DNA of 64,000 bases from Sinohyriopsis cumingii (GCA_028554795.2 CM068827.1:141943251-142007250); one strand, 5' to 3'. Counted from the stretch's first letter, positions 10,492-23,550 are shown. The notes: generated by a model not told the origin, from the letters alone. Translations and numbers: made by a program.

Positions 10492-12415
10492 TAGAGCATC
10501 AATCCCTATGAAGAAGTCTTTTCTCTTTGTTTATTAAGTTGCTTGGTATCTTGAAGTTCACTCATTCTTGAGACTACTACGAGAAGTGAGAGCAAGTAGT
10601 TACTGATAATCACTGAATGCCCCTTTTAATTGCACTTTAATATTATTCAGTCTAAACTTAACATTCCAAATTATGTTGTTTTCAATCTAAAGCAAATTTT
10701 GTATTATTCAGCTTCAGGTGGAACTGGTGTTTTTTAAAAAAAACAACAAATTTAAGTGCAGTTCAGATTTGTTGAAATTTCACTTAGAATAAAGTTAGAT
10801 TTATCAAATGTTTCAAGATCTGAACTTTGGCTTCTCTATTGGAGTGCCATATTTAATAGGCATCAGGATCAATATATCAGTTTTGGGGATTTTCATCTTT
10901 GTTCTGAGTTCATGACTTTCATTCAAATGAAAGAACATATCCCTGAGGTTTGATTTAGCCTTCAAAAACCACTGCTGTCATAGAATATTAGTGGAAAATT
11001 GCACAAAATATGTAATTTATTTTAATGAGCAGATATGGTTACTTGATTATTCTTTTTCAATTTCTTTTAGAAATGTCCACTTTGATTTGTGATTCAAAGA
11101 TGTATGAAGACCGATCATAAGTAGAACTATGAACCAATTTAGTTGGGTTTTTTTCACATTGTGTGTTTAATAGCCACACCTACCATTTGACAAAATATCA
11201 TGTGTACATTGCATGCACTCTGTGATAAATATATTCTTAAAAGGGTATTGTTCTGGATAAAATTGCAATTTTCAGCATTCCTCTGCCATATTATGATGTG
11301 ATTTAATGACATTGGTATGTAGGTGTACCCATCTGAACTTGTATGAGTACCGTATTATTTTAGGACTGTGATAAAACTCTACATAAAGATATATTTTTAC
11401 CAGATTTATGGACCATTAAGATCAGTAGTTGCTTATCTGTTGTATAATATGGTGACCATTTCAAAACTTAAAAGAGCCCTTTTTTAAAATTCTCAATAAC
11501 AAAACAAATCTTAATGGAATTTGACCAACCTTTATATATCTTTTAATGGCTCTCAAAAGCTTGTTAAGATAATTTGAGAAATCTTCCTGGCACAGAGGCC
11601 TTTGAAATTTATACACAAGATGGCTTTCCACCGTCAGGTATGGCCACCATTACTTAAATTAGGCACAAAAAACAGCGTCAGAAAGTGCCCAGCAGAATTT
11701 TATTTTTAAAAATATGATATTCAGAGTTTGTAATTAATTGGTACATACGATTCTGATTCACCTTGAAATGTGTCCACCATTACTGTAGATAAGAGATTTT
11801 TTCAATGCCTTCTCACAGTTTGATCAAACTTTACAATAAGCATCCTGGCATAGAGGCCTTTCCCATTTGTTTTGGTACTGCGATTATGTCCTAACTATGG
11901 TTTTCACAGAATTACTTTTCTTAGAATGTTGGATTTGAACAAAATTTCTCATTCATATGTGTATTAAGGAGACCTTGCATAAATTGGATTTCATGTCCGC
12001 TTCTTCATTTGTCCTGAATGTCTGTTCTCTAAAATTTGGCTTCCAGTGCATGTAGAATTGGCCTGTGTCCTGTGTCATTCTCCTGTATGTTGTAAGAGGT
12101 AATTATTGGAGTCAGTAGCTTAGAGTTGCAGGTTAGAAATGTGCTTTTGAATCAGTCCAGGTCAGTTATCAGTGTGTATTTAAGGCAAGGCACATGACTC
12201 CAGTTACCTCAGTACTAATTAACCTATTTATGTTGCTGGGCCATCACACACCAAACCAAATCGTAGCACTTGACTTCATTGAGAAAATTGTAGTTAGTGG
12301 AGTCCATTGTGATGCATTATCAATAATAACTTTAGTTATAGATGTATAACAGGCAGAGGTGAATCACTCTATAACCATTCATTTTACTTTGCTTTTGTTT
12401 TCTTGTCTACCTCAG

Positions 12416-12472
12416 CTGGATCCAAATGCTCCAAAAAGACCAAGAGGTAGACCTCGCGTTTATGATTCCATG
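12416..12472 (+). CDS. AT-hook exon 2 (19 codons)
   Basis: A 57-nt exon with acceptor ctacctcag and donor gtaagg, encoding LDPNAPKRPRGRPRVYDSM. It is the direct counterpart of the exon at 8965: 15 of 19 residues are identical, with changes at the first residue and in the last four. The AT-hook KRPRGRPR is intact. It lies in the second copy of the duplicated intron-exon module. Confidence 0.83.
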
Positions 12473-12976
12473 GTAAGGAATAGAGAAAGAGTTGAAATGA
12501 AGCTTGTTTAAATTATATATGCATGTTTTACAGTATTAGGATTATTATTATTGGCCCCAATTAACAGTGCATTTCCTTCTTGTTGACAAACAGGTTCAGA
12601 TAATTTGTGCTTTGTTTCCAGCTTTACGTATTGATTATTAATCATAGATTAAACAAAAATAAAGCTGTTGTGATTTACTGTTGCTGTTACAATAAAAGAA
12701 TTTTAAACCAAATGGAGAAAGAATTATCATTCGTTGCAGAATTCACTATCTTAATCCCTTTTATCTATTTAATTGACTTGTAGGGTTTCCAGCCCCTCCA
12801 TAATGTCAATCTCTTATGCTGAATATCATTTATATTACTAATAATAGTAACAAACGTTATGGTCGTACTAAAATAAATTATAAATTATGTAATATAAATC
12901 ATCTGGTCTGTCAGGCAACTCAGATTTAGGTCGATGATTGTAATTCTTGAAACCATCTTTATAAAATGATTTTCAA

Positions 12977-13046
12977 AGGAATTTGTTACAATAAGTCCTT
13001 AAATATTTCAGGAATTTGTTACAATAAGTTCTTAAATATTTCAGAT
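12977..13046. repeat. 35-bp direct duplication
   Basis: 'aggaatttgttacaataag' followed by 'tccttaaatatttc' occurs twice in succession with one change. A minor local duplication in the intron. Confidence 0.85.
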
Positions 13047-13202
13047 ATTCTATGAACTCTCTAGCTGTATATAAAAGAATTTTTATATAAAATACTATAG
13101 AGATTATTTAGAACATTATGTTAAAACGACAGAACAGTAATATCTCTAGGGTGTTGTTCTTACATCTGATCTGATGTGAATTAGTATCATTAAACCTTCT
13201 AG

Positions 13203-13545
13203 GGGCCCAGGGTGGCCAGGTTGTCTAAGGCAGGGGTCGACAACCTAAGGCACGCGTGCCATAGGTGGCACGTCAAGAGGTTTATTGTGGCACGCAAAGG
13301 GCAGTCCAAAATCTCAATTTTAACAGTGTTACTCTTTTACTGGTGCGCTCATTCATTTTGTAATTAATCCAGTTAAAAGTGGCACGCTATTTAAAAAAGG
13401 TTGCTGACCCCTGGTCTAAGGCATTTGCTTTACAGATCATTGACGTTTCACCTCAGTTCTCATGGGTTTGAGCCTCAGGTTTGGCCAAGGTTGTGTATGT
13501 GAGATAGCTCTCATGTAGCTTCCCATGGGTCAGGGGTTTTAACAC
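13203..13545 (+). mobile_element. SINE family B copy, split by a MITE
   Basis: The head 'gggcccagggtggccaggttgtctaagg' and, after the inserted MITE, 'catttgctttacagatcattgacgtttcacctcagttctcatgggtttgagcc', then 'gtatgtgagatagct' and 'cccatgggtcagggg', correspond to the family B SINE at 25475. The 3' part with the 'ggcgttaaacc' end is missing. An old copy. Confidence 0.65.
13231..13413. mobile_element. hAT-type MITE, 183 bp, with 8-bp target duplication
   Basis: It starts caggggtcgacaacct and ends aggttgctgacccctg, 16-bp terminal inverted repeats with two mismatches in the style of hAT transposons (CAGGGGTC...). It is flanked by an exact 8-bp duplication gtctaagg (13223-13230 and 13414-13421), the length typical of hAT. 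There is no coding capacity, so it was moved by a transposase made elsewhere. It is inserted into a family B SINE. Confidence 0.9.
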
Positions 13546-13740
13546 TTTCTTGAAATTTGTTGATTTTGGAATAATTATGATTGTTGCTGGAATATTTCTA
13601 TATTTAATCATTATGATCACTTTTGCCAGATCCCAATTTTTTTGTTGTCAGATAACATTTTATATGGGTGAACCACAACTTTTGTGCCAGTGCATTTAGA
13701 TGTAATTTGTAATGTTAGAATGTAATTCTATTCAGAAAGG

Positions 13741-14065
13741 ACTGCTCCGGTGACCTAGTGGTTAGAGCATCCGCCCTGGATGCGGGAGGTCGCAGGATCA
13801 AACACTGGCCAAGTCAGACAGAGACTTCTAAAAATGGTACTAACAGCTGCCTCGCTTGACACTCAGCATTAGGAGGTTAATGTTAGGACTGGTCGGCCTG
13901 CTGTCAGGATAGTGTGACTTGGTGGGACATCATGCTACATGTCTGCAGCATGATGTTCCTGTGCTAGACATAACAATAAACTGCCACACTGTAGACATCG
14001 TAGCGATATTACTGGAAAATTGTTAAAGCTAAATTAAAAATCTAAATCACATACATGCACACACT
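13741..14065 (+). mobile_element. tRNA-derived SINE, family A, copy 2
   Basis: Begins 'actgctccggtgacctagtggttagagcatccgcc', with an intact A box. The B box is decayed (gcaggatcaaac). The body and tail ('gtcaggatagtgtgactt', 'tagcgatattactgg') match the copies at 5727 and 20295. Confidence 0.82.
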
Positions 14066-14566
14066 GTTAAGAAAGGGTATTGAGTACTTGTATGATCAGA
14101 GTTATTGAATTGACCAATTAGAAAACTCATTTTGATTGGTTAGAGTAGGTTTGAGAAAGATGTTAATAGTGGTCAGTAATTATTATACAATAAACACTGC
14201 CTTGACAGACAACTTGGGGCTTAAGGTAATTTGTTGTAGAAATAAATGATCTCCAGTGAGAGACAGGGTTGTGTCAGCACAATCCAAAAACAGTAACTCA
14301 CTGAGAAAACAAAAATTGCAAACAATTCATAATGCAGTTCATAGGCACTGACAAATATATACCTTTGTAGCATTTTCTCAATGGAGTCCAGCATGTCATA
14401 TGGTATATAGATACATTTATTTAACTTCTAAATACTGTATGAGATACAGGTTGAAAGTTAAGAAGTAATAGTAACTGTTTCCTAATAAACAAATCATGGT
14501 AAACTTAAATGCTCTCTTATATGGATGTGTTTGAGCCACAATAGCCAATGTAACCTTTCAACAAAG

Positions 14567-14814
14567 CTATTGTTGTTGTTGTTTTGGGGTTTAATGTCAT
14601 TTTTCAGTGCATGATAGACCTTTAGATGGCAGCCAGTTTAACTGGTGGAGGAAGAACCCAGGAATGCCTCATTAAAAAACCACTGATCCATGGGAAGCTG
14701 CTGCCAGCTTTGTCACATACCCACATTGGGCAACTCAAACCCATGCAGACATAAGTGATCTGGCATTGATTGGTAAAGGCAAGTGCTTGAGACCACTCTG
14801 CCACCTGGAGCTCC
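14567..14814 (-). mobile_element. SINE family B, minus orientation
   Basis: Read on the minus strand it starts ggagctccaggtggcagagtgg (tRNA-like head), has 'gtttgagttgccc' in place of the B box, then 'ggtggttttttaatgaggc', 'gttcttcctccaccagtt' and ends 'gacattaaaccccaaaacaacaac'. It matches the family B consensus at 25475. It lies in the module segment between the 14130-14500 block and microexon 15114. Confidence 0.8.
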
Positions 14815-15113
14815 AATCAGCAGTGCTATGATATAAGCATTGCTTACATGTACACTTAACCTTTAAACATGTATGCAACACTGAATATTGTCTATACAAT
14901 AATATTTGATTATCATTCAGTTTAATGCTTTTGATTAATTTTGAATTTTGATCAGTTGTGTAACATTAAGAACACATATCCTTTACATGTAAAACCTAGG
15001 ATTATTTGAAAGTTTGCCGTTGAAACTTTTTGTTGTTGTCAGCAATCTACTTCCACTGAGGAAGCCAAAATGTTCATTTGTTTGATCATATTTTTTAAAT
15101 CTGTACCTTTTAG

Positions 15114-15137
15114 GAGGAAAATGCAGACAACCCACCA
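15114..15137 (+). CDS. 24-nt acidic linker microexon (EENADNPP)
   Basis: Eight codons between acceptor ccttttag and donor gtaagt. It encodes EENADNPP, an acidic, flexible linker. Near-identical exons with the same length and edges occur at 26124 and 26282 in the third module, and the surrounding intron (about 14830-15180) is recognisably the same as 25830-26330. Conservation of both splice sites and the open frame across copies argues for a real coding exon. It would follow AT-hook exon 12416 in the mRNA. Confidence 0.68.
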
Positions 15138-15439
15138 GTAAGTAAATTATTGTTGTATCTTTGTGTTCTAACATTGGTTTGTGATGGAATGTAATTCTCC
15201 ATATTACGGTTTGCTTGATATATGTAAATTGCTATAATTCTACAATGATCAGCAGAAATTATCAACAAAACTGATTCATATGACCACTGAGTCAAACAAA
15301 TTTATTTCAGACACAGTCTTACAAGTCCCATTATTGAGCCAGATGTTCATTTTCTCATTTTCTGTCATCTGTTAGCACATGTCTGTAGTTGCTACTTCTT
15401 CTGAACTATTTGAAGGAATCTCTTGAAACTTTACACACA

Positions 15440-16170
15440 CATTCCAATATAGTGTAATTGGTTCAAAATTGAAATGGTGCTGCTTGGACAGCCAATATGG
15501 CCATCCCAATGGTCACCTTTTAAATGTTGTTATCACTACTTCTAAATGGACTGGTATATCAACAAGCATCTTCCACTAAAAATGTCTTATGGTCTTAGTT
15601 GGTCATAAATGAAAATACTGTTGATTTTGTTTCTGATATTGTCACCATGGCAACCATTCAGAAATCTTTTAACTCCTCCTGGATGAATGATGATATTGAC
15701 ATGGTTTTTTTTTAACCAAAAAACCTGTTCGGATATCTAGATGATCCAGAATGAAAAATGATTTGAATCTGACATTTAATATGACCACCATAACTAGCTC
15801 CAAAATCGTATCATTACTATTCTTGAATTAATGGCCATTTTGACATGGGAGTTCACCTTTTAAAAGACGTTATGATATCTTGTTGGCCTTAAATGAAATT
15901 GATTCCAGTCTTGCATCTAATATGGCCACCATCTTGAGAATATTATCGCAATTCCTTTTGAATAGATGGTCACACAGACTTTGGGTTTTCTTATGATATC
16001 ATGTTAATTTTAAATTAATTGGATTCCAATCTTGCATCCAATATGGCCACCCCAGTAGTGATTTTGAAAATCAGTTTATTGCTCATGAATAATCAATGAT
16101 TTCAAAGCTCTGCAGTTAAAAAGAAGCTACAATCATATCTTGGATTTCTGGAAATTGTTTTCTCCCAGTA
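15440..16170. repeat. Diverged ~140-bp tandem repeat (module-edge repeat), copy 2
   Basis: About five monomers, starting near 15471, 15612, 15753, 15896 and 16015, each containing a form of 'aaatggtgccaatctgacatccaatatggccacc'. Spacing is 141-143 bp for the first ones. It is the same repeat as at 4260 and 44090 and follows microexon 15114. Confidence 0.65.
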
Positions 16171-18550
16171 GTATTTCAGTCCTTTCAAGGGGCTCGTGTT
16201 TGCTAGTGAGGCTGTTACACATGCCCCAGAATTGACTGTAAATTACATTGCAGTCTATGGTAAGCACATAGTTAAAATCAAGATCTCCAACCTTGTAACA
16301 TTTTTGTTTTACTATTTCCTGCATTGCTTACACCAGCTGGATCACATGACACACCTCATGTTTTTATATTTCTCACCCAGAGGGCATTTGAAGGTGGGCA
16401 AAGCCATAAAACACTATTTAGTCATTATTTTGCATAATTTTCATTTTTAAAATCTATATTAAAAATGATCTTAAAAAGAAGTGTGATTTTCCCTGCAATA
16501 ATATATTTTGTTGCCAAGCAGTTCTGTATTCCTATTTTCTGTTTCAACCATTCCTACTTGGGTATCTTGTGGTTTTATGAAGGCGCACAATTTTTTTTTT
16601 ATACATTGGTTTTTATAAACATGTGAATGTTATTTACGAACCTATTCTGTGCAATACCAAATACAGCTAAGATAATTCTATAAGACTTTGGTATAGCAAT
16701 ATTACACATGAGTTGTCAGCCATTTTGAACATCTGCCTTTAAAACTTTACTCTTGCATGGAGGCAGTCTTGATGAAAGTAAATAAACATTTTAAAGAACT
16801 GGTTTGGATACACATATTGGATTTTAGCTGTATGGTCTAAATTACAGAAAAGTTTCTTCATCTTCCAGTTTATAACCCAATTTTTATTTCAATATTTTAC
16901 TATCATTGAAATAATAGTGAAGGTGTATGTTCCCATTTTTGGTCATTACACCATTTATTTTTGGCTGAATGATGAATTCAGATAAGCACAGCAGTACATT
17001 GTAGTTTTAGTCTGATAGCAGTTATTTAAGAAATTCATTGTGGCCTTTGAATTTTTTTTTTGTAATTATACTCCTGTCATTTAGAGTTACACTGTATAAT
17101 TTCTGCTGTTCTGTATAATTTCTGTATAATTTCAAATAGTGTTTATTTGAAGTATATGGGTAAATGGGTTTTAAAAAAATGATGTCATGACAAAAATAGG
17201 CCCTTGAATCTTAATGTGGTAACAAGTTACTATAAAAGACTTGGTACATCAGGGGTCACGGTACCAAACAAAGCGGGCGACTAAGCTGTCTAAGAAATGT
17301 AAACTTCATATTCTGTTAGGAAAGTGAAAATGACTACGCCCTGTGATTTTGGAGATGTGCATCGAGTGACTTTAGTTTTTGAGATGCTGCCTTGCCTGGC
17401 CTTAGGCACTGTTGTAACTCAAGGCAAAAAATGGCCATCAAATAGCTGGTGTTGATATCTTTGTGCCATCAAACAAACTCTTGCACATTCACAGGCATGT
17501 GTTTTGGTAGCTGACTGACCATTAACCCTTGCTGGAGTAAGTTAGTAACAATCACTGTCTGATTTCCAAAAGTTATCCATTGATGATAAAAACATACAAA
17601 CTTGTGTTTTGATATAATAGGACGCATTTTGTATTTTAATAAATAGAATCAGTGATCTGAATATTTTAAGTGCATCCTACATTATTTTCTTCATAAAATC
17701 AGTTTGAAATCACAAGTGAACCTGTCATGGGGAAATAATAGCAGACCACTTTATTAGATTGTCATAAACCTTTGGGCAAGTATTTTCAGGTAAATATACA
17801 ATTCATAGAAAGCAGAATGTAACTTTAAATTTTATTGAATATTAGATATATAATGCATTTATGTAGGTCAGAAACATATGGGACAATGCTATGTTGTGTA
17901 ATTTGAGAATCGCTGTAAGGTCAAAATTGTTTTCTGACTTCATCATTTTTGTGAAAATACAAAGAAAAAAGCAGCAGCGAAGCAAATATTATTTAACGAA
18001 TGCCTAACACTACTACAAGTACATAGACAAATAATAGAAACTTACATTTGCAAACCTAACAGTGGACTGTTGTAATGAAGCTATAAGGTGAATGATTACA
18101 TTTATATAATAAAAAAAACTCTAAAAATAGATGCACTGATGTTAGCTGTGTCGATTCAGTTGGAAAGGAGCGTTTAATTCATTTATATACCAATATTAAT
18201 GCTTCATTGTGTTGTCTATAAATAGTTACAGTAATGTTTTATTGGCAACAAAGAAATGAGAACAAACAGTATGATCTGAAGACATGTGCATTGCTTTCAT
18301 TTACATGGTACAGGGTTTTTTCTTGTTTTGCTCCCACTTCTCCCTGTTCAGCTGTCCCTAAAATTAAAGTCTAGCTTGACCCCCTGGAATATATTACATG
18401 TAAATTCATTTATCTCCCCTGACAGAATTGAAAACAAATATATAAATAAGTTAATTTATTCTGCCAAACACTAAGATCAAATGATTTTTGAGTTTCATTT
18501 GCTTTGTTTCTTTTCTGGAGTTCAAAAATGCTGCAAATTGAACTAGTGCA
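16171..18550. other. Long intron, no feature recognised
   Basis: AT-rich sequence with poly-T runs. I find no hook exon, no SINE and no array here. The 84-residue frame at 16196 has no motif and is probably chance. A short 'gtataatttctg' duplication occurs at 17093-17125. Confidence 0.5.
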
Positions 18551-19234
18551 TGAAAGATCTGTGTGGATTTAGTAAGTTTCATAATAAAGTGATGGGGTGA
18601 TGAAGATTCATTAAATAAGATGAAAGATCTGTGTGGATTTAGCAAGTTTCATAATAAAGTGATGGGGTAATGAAGATTCATTAAATAAGATGAAAGATCT
18701 GTGTGGATTTAGCAAGTTTCATAATAAAGTGATGGGGTGATGAAGATTCATTAAATAAGATGAAAGATCTGTGTGGATTTAGCAAGTTTCATAATAAAGT
18801 GATGGGGTGATGAAGATTCATTAAATAAGATGAAAGATATGTGGATTTAGCAAGTTTCATAATAAAGTGATGGGGTGATGAAGATTCATTAAATAAGATG
18901 AAAGATCTGTGTGGGATTTAGCAAGTTTCATAATAAAGTGGTGGGGTGATGAAGATTTATTAAATAAGATGAAAGATCTGTGTGGATTTAGCAAGTTTCA
19001 TAGTAAAGTGATGAAGATTCATTAAATAAGATGAAAGATCTATGTGGATTTAGCAAGTTTCATAATAAAGTGATGGGGTGATGAAGATTCATTAAATAAG
19101 ATGAAAGATCTATGTGGATTTAGCAAGTTTCATAATAAAGTGATGGGGTGATGAAGATTCATTAAATAAGATGAAAGATCTGTGTGGATTTAGCAAGTTT
19201 CATAATAAAGTGATGAAGATTCATTAAATAAGAT
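18551..19234. repeat. ~70-bp minisatellite, about 10 copies
   Basis: Unit 'tgaaagatctgtgtggattt', 'agcaagtttcataataaag', 'tgatggggtgatgaagattc', 'attaaataaga'. Most copies are near-identical, so it is young. Two copies lack the 'gggg' segment. Confidence 0.95.
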
Positions 19235-20080
19235 CCTTATTGAGTTGAAGATGTTTTCAAAATAGTGCACTTGAATTACAGCCTAACAGTTCATACTGCA
19301 CTTGTATAAATAATACTTATGTACATGTGGATGGAGTGAAGTTTATTCATTTTTTTGTGATTTCAGATCTTGTTTTGTTGTCAGAAAGTTAAGATGCAGT
19401 TTACACTAATCTACATGTATTTTTTTTACCCTAAATAATTAACAAAACAACAATTCCCTTACTAGACTGCATTTCATTCAGGGTTTTTATAATTTCAAAT
19501 TTTTTTGTTGCAACACTGGTCTGAACCCTTTCTTCCAACAGTACTTTAAAGACTACCAAGCTACCAAGTTTGTTTATAATGGTCTTGTTTCAAAAGTAAC
19601 ATTTTTCAGGTTTTGCACTCAGTCTGTTATGATGCATTCTGCACACACATTCTGTTTTATGGAAAATGTGTGGAATTAAATGACAGTATATTTACTTTAG
19701 AGAAATATACATTGCCACTCAATTTTTTTTTTGTTTCTTTGGTGTTTTTTTATCACAGATCCAGACATTTATTTAACAGTGCATTCTATTTTTTAATCAA
19801 ACCATGGAATTTTATACCTACAGATTTAAAATGATTCACAGTTTGGGGATTTTGATCATTATTTGAAAATTCTTATTCACAATTTAACTGTAATACAGCA
19901 GACCTGAGGTCTGTTCTTTAAAATGAAATCGATGAAGTTACCATTACTTTTGAAAATTCTCATTTACAATTTTGTTTCCAAATTGTTTGGCAGAAAAATT
20001 TATTAAATTACTTTGCGTTTTGGAATATAATAGTTAATCTTAAATTACTTTTGGTATTAAGCTATTTAAGAGTGTTAGAG

Positions 20081-20084
<4 letters not shown>
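19235..20084. other. Intron, no feature recognised
   Basis: T-rich intron sequence. The frame at 19613 (73 codons) is hydrophobic and lacks motifs. No splice-bounded exon with a hook or an acidic linker was found. Confidence 0.5.

Positions 20085-20172
<88 letters not shown>
20085..20172. repeat. (TA)n microsatellite, about 44 units
   Basis: A pure TA run of about 88 bp; the IYIYIY frame on the minus strand is an artefact. Confidence 0.97.
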
Positions 20173-20175
<3 letters not shown>

Positions 20176-20660
20176 TGACTGTATGTAAGACTATATTTTT
20201 CATGACTGTAATTATGACTAAATTTCTTCATGACTGTTATTATGGCTATATATCTTCACGACTGCATGTAAGACCATATATCTTCATCACTGTACCGCTC
20301 TGGTGGCCTAGTGGTTAGAGCACCCGCCTCAGAAGCAGGAGGTCGTGGGTTCGATCCCCGGCCGAGTCATACCAAAGACTTTAAAAAATGGTACTAACAG
20401 CTGCCTCACTTGGCGCTCAGCATTAAGAGGTTAGTGTTAGGACTGGTCGGCCTGGTGTCAGGATAATGTGACTGGGTGGGACATCATGCTACATGTCTGT
20501 GGCATGATGTCCCAGTGTTAGACATCACTATAAACTGCTACACTGAAGACATCATAGTGATACAACTGAATTTTTTTTTTAAAGCTACATTAAAAATCCT
20601 AATCACAAACACACACACTCATGACTGTATGTAAGACTGTATATCTTCATGGGTGTAAGT
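20173..20660. repeat. ~30-bp minisatellite split by a SINE
   Basis: Units of 'tcatgactgtatgtaagactatatctt' lie at 20173-20294 and resume at 20620-20655 after the SINE at 20295. The SINE therefore landed inside the array. Confidence 0.8.
20295..20619 (+). mobile_element. tRNA-derived SINE, family A, copy 3
   Basis: The head 'ccgctctggtggcctagtggttagagcacccgcc' has a perfect B box ggttcgatccc (20348-20358). The body has the shared 'ggtcggcctggtgtcaggataatgtgact' and 'gggacatcatgctacatgtc', and the tail ends 'aatcacaaacacacacac'. It is the best preserved of the three copies. Confidence 0.88.
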
Positions 20661-23399
20661 ATTTTATGTGTTGAAAATTTTTTTATACTACATGTACCAA
20701 TTAAACATTTTAAATAATTTCAGTATTTATTGAATTGTTTGCTACCTTTATTCCTAATTGAGGCTTTGTTAGTCATATGATTAGTGATAGTTAATGATAT
20801 GAACATTATCCTTACAACTCCACGTTAATATCATTCAGTCTAAACTATAATGTTCCATTGTGTTACCTTCAGTCTAAAGCACGTTTTGTATTATTCAACT
20901 GCAAATACAGTGTTGTTTTTAGTATGTCAGCAAGCTTATGGTCCATGATGCATGTTACTGGTATATTGTGTGTTATCCATTCTCATCTGCTGTTTACAAC
21001 TTCTCAAAACATGATTAACCAAGTAGCACATAACTGTACTGGGAGCATTCTGTCACCAGGGCCTTCCCAATTTGTTCAGATTCGTATCAATGCCTCATTA
21101 CCAAAAATAGAGAATCCTTCATTTAAAAAAATTAAAAATATAAAACAAACTGCTTTACTGAATTGTACCAACATTTAAAAGCCTTTTAACAACTTCTCAA
21201 AAACCATCCAACATAAATTTGACCATTTGTTTTTCAAGAAACTGCTTTTCATACAGATTTCTTCTAAAGATGCCTATCCTTTATCAAATATGGCCAGTGC
21301 TACTAAAAAGGGAGAGGGGAATCTTTAGACAACTTCTCTGAAACTGCTTAGCAGAATTTGATATTTTTTAATAAAAATTTAGAACATTCTGCCATTTTGT
21401 TATTAAGGGCTTTCATATTTTTTTAGATGATGCTGATTCACCACCAAATATGGCCACCATTACTATAAATAGAAAATCTAAATGACTTCTCAGAAGTTGA
21501 ATCAAATTTGACAGAGCAGACAGTAGTTGAGGACTTTCGCATTGGTATTAGTACAAATGATTCTTCAGATATGGCTGCTGTTTCTCATAATGGAACAAAC
21601 TTATAATATCTTTTCAAAACCCAATAGACAGAATTTAACATGAAGGACTTCTGCGTTTGTACTGTAATGGGAGGAGATAAAAACTTTAAATGCTGCAGTA
21701 TGAAGAATCAAACCTGTTTCATCTCTGTCATAATCAGGTGCACATACCACAATACAAATGTCCAGACCAGCTGGGCCGGTTAGTAAGTGGCATGATACAC
21801 TTAAATAACTACACTATGCCACCCCCTCACTTTTGACAGTCATCTGCAAATCTCAACTAGATTCACTTAGTCTGGTTTGCAGCTACAGAGATTTGTATGA
21901 GGCCTAATGCATTGAAATGGGATTCATCAACTGTTGTGTTTGGGAACCAGTCATCTTTTCCACAGTGAGGCACACTTACCATCAGACTAAATTTCTGGAC
22001 TCTTAAGACTGGTTTGTAAATGGCAGCATATACCTAAACTGGTACAGTACAGATAATTCCAATCTACCATGTATGGTCTGTTTTGTTGTTTGAAATAGAA
22101 AAGGTTTATTAACTTACTCTAAAATATCACTGAACCCATTTTGATCAAATTTGACACAAAGCATTCTAGTCTTAAGGCCTTTTACATTTATAAATATGAT
22201 GCAAATATGCCATCAAATATGGCCACAGTACTAAAAATAGACAAATATTTATAACTTTATCTCCAAAAAAACACTTTACATTTACAGACTTTGATCAACT
22301 TTGACAAATCCTGGCATAGAGGCCTTTCAAAATCCTGGCATAGAGGCCTTTCAAAATTGGACAAATGATGCTGATGTGCCATCAAATATGGATGAAGATA
22401 TAAAAACTAGAGATGTCTTGAAAACAATTCTTTTCATAACAAGTGCAGTCAACAGCAGTGGAGGAAATTTCTACAGAAAACATCCTACTGACCCACATTT
22501 CTTGGCTAATTGCACTTGCATTTGGATATTAGGTGGATGTCAGTCATGTGTGTCATCTCAGGCCTACTTGGAACTCTTATATAATGTGCAAATGCATAGG
22601 CTGTAGCATCTTCGATTATCAAGAGAGTTAAAGAATGATGGTATTTGATGAAATGAAAGAAAGTAAATGAGGGCAATTTTGAAATTGTGGACAACATTTT
22701 TTTCAAAATTTAACTATGTACCTGTTTATCATTCATTTTTTTTATAGAGAAAATCAAAATCAGTTCAAGGTGTAAACATATTCATGAAAATGTAATAATG
22801 TTTTAATGAGGGAGTAATCTCATTTGCATTGTCTTTTGGACAGTAATTTGTAACCAGAAAAATGTCTGATTATTGTTACTTGTGAACACTGGGGAAATTA
22901 GTAATCATATGACAACAATTACTTATCATGATTCCGTCAAGTCTGGAGTTCTAGTCTCCCATTTCCACCTGGCATAGAAAGGCTGTTTTCCATCTACTGT
23001 CGCATCCACAACAGTAGTTTCCCATAATAGATTTATTTAATGGGGATAATTCATTAAACATAGAGCTGAAAGGAATACTGCCTTTTCCTATTCAAATATC
23101 CGTTGACTGTATTTGGAGAGAATTTGAATATTTATTGACGTCAACACGTTAATCTTTTTAGTTTTTGTTTACTCTGGTATTAATTGACTCTCACTTCAGA
23201 AAAGTTGCATTGAAAACTAAATTGAGCAGGCATATTGATGAGACCTATATTGTTTTTTTTTTCATTTGAGGATTTTTGGCTCCTGTTTATCTATCCTTAG
23301 TTTCCACCTCATAACTTGATTAAGGAAAGCTGGATTTCAACAAAATGTTATCTGTACCATATATATTGACCTATGTACCTATGTATACTTATAAGTTTA

Positions 23400-23550
23400 G
23401 TCAGACTGTAAACAACAAAGATCTACCTTTGCATAATGCACCTGGGTTGTTCTACTGATTATTTTTCACAAAATGCCCAAACCCAGATCTGTCAGTGCAT
23501 TATGCAATGGCAGATCTTGGTTTGTGCAGTTTGCAGTTGGATTCATCTTA
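23400..23550. mobile_element. Fold-back (palindromic) element, copy 1
   Basis: The left half 'agatctacctttgcataatgcacctggg' and right half 'gtgcattatgcaatggcagatcttgg', then 'ttgcagttgga', are imperfect inverted repeats of one another. A second copy with the same layout lies at 27073-27246. Probably a small non-autonomous DNA transposon or MITE; the family is unknown. Confidence 0.5.

Larger units (their letters stand above)
10490..16170 (+). repeat. Duplicated intron-exon module M2
   Basis: The most complete copy. It runs from 'agagcatcaatcccta' through hook exon 12416, the segment shared with 1-400 (14130-14500), microexon 15114 and the module-edge repeat, and ends with 'gaatttctggaaattgtttt...agtagtatttcagtcc' at 16140-16180, which equals 7180-7215 at the start of M1. 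The layout implies a head-to-tail duplicated unit. It contains later SINE and MITE insertions. Confidence 0.68.

Noticed and set aside
18551-19234. CRISPR-like regular repeats in the many arrays
   Set aside because: Units are directly joined without unique spacers, there are no cas genes, and the DNA is eukaryotic.
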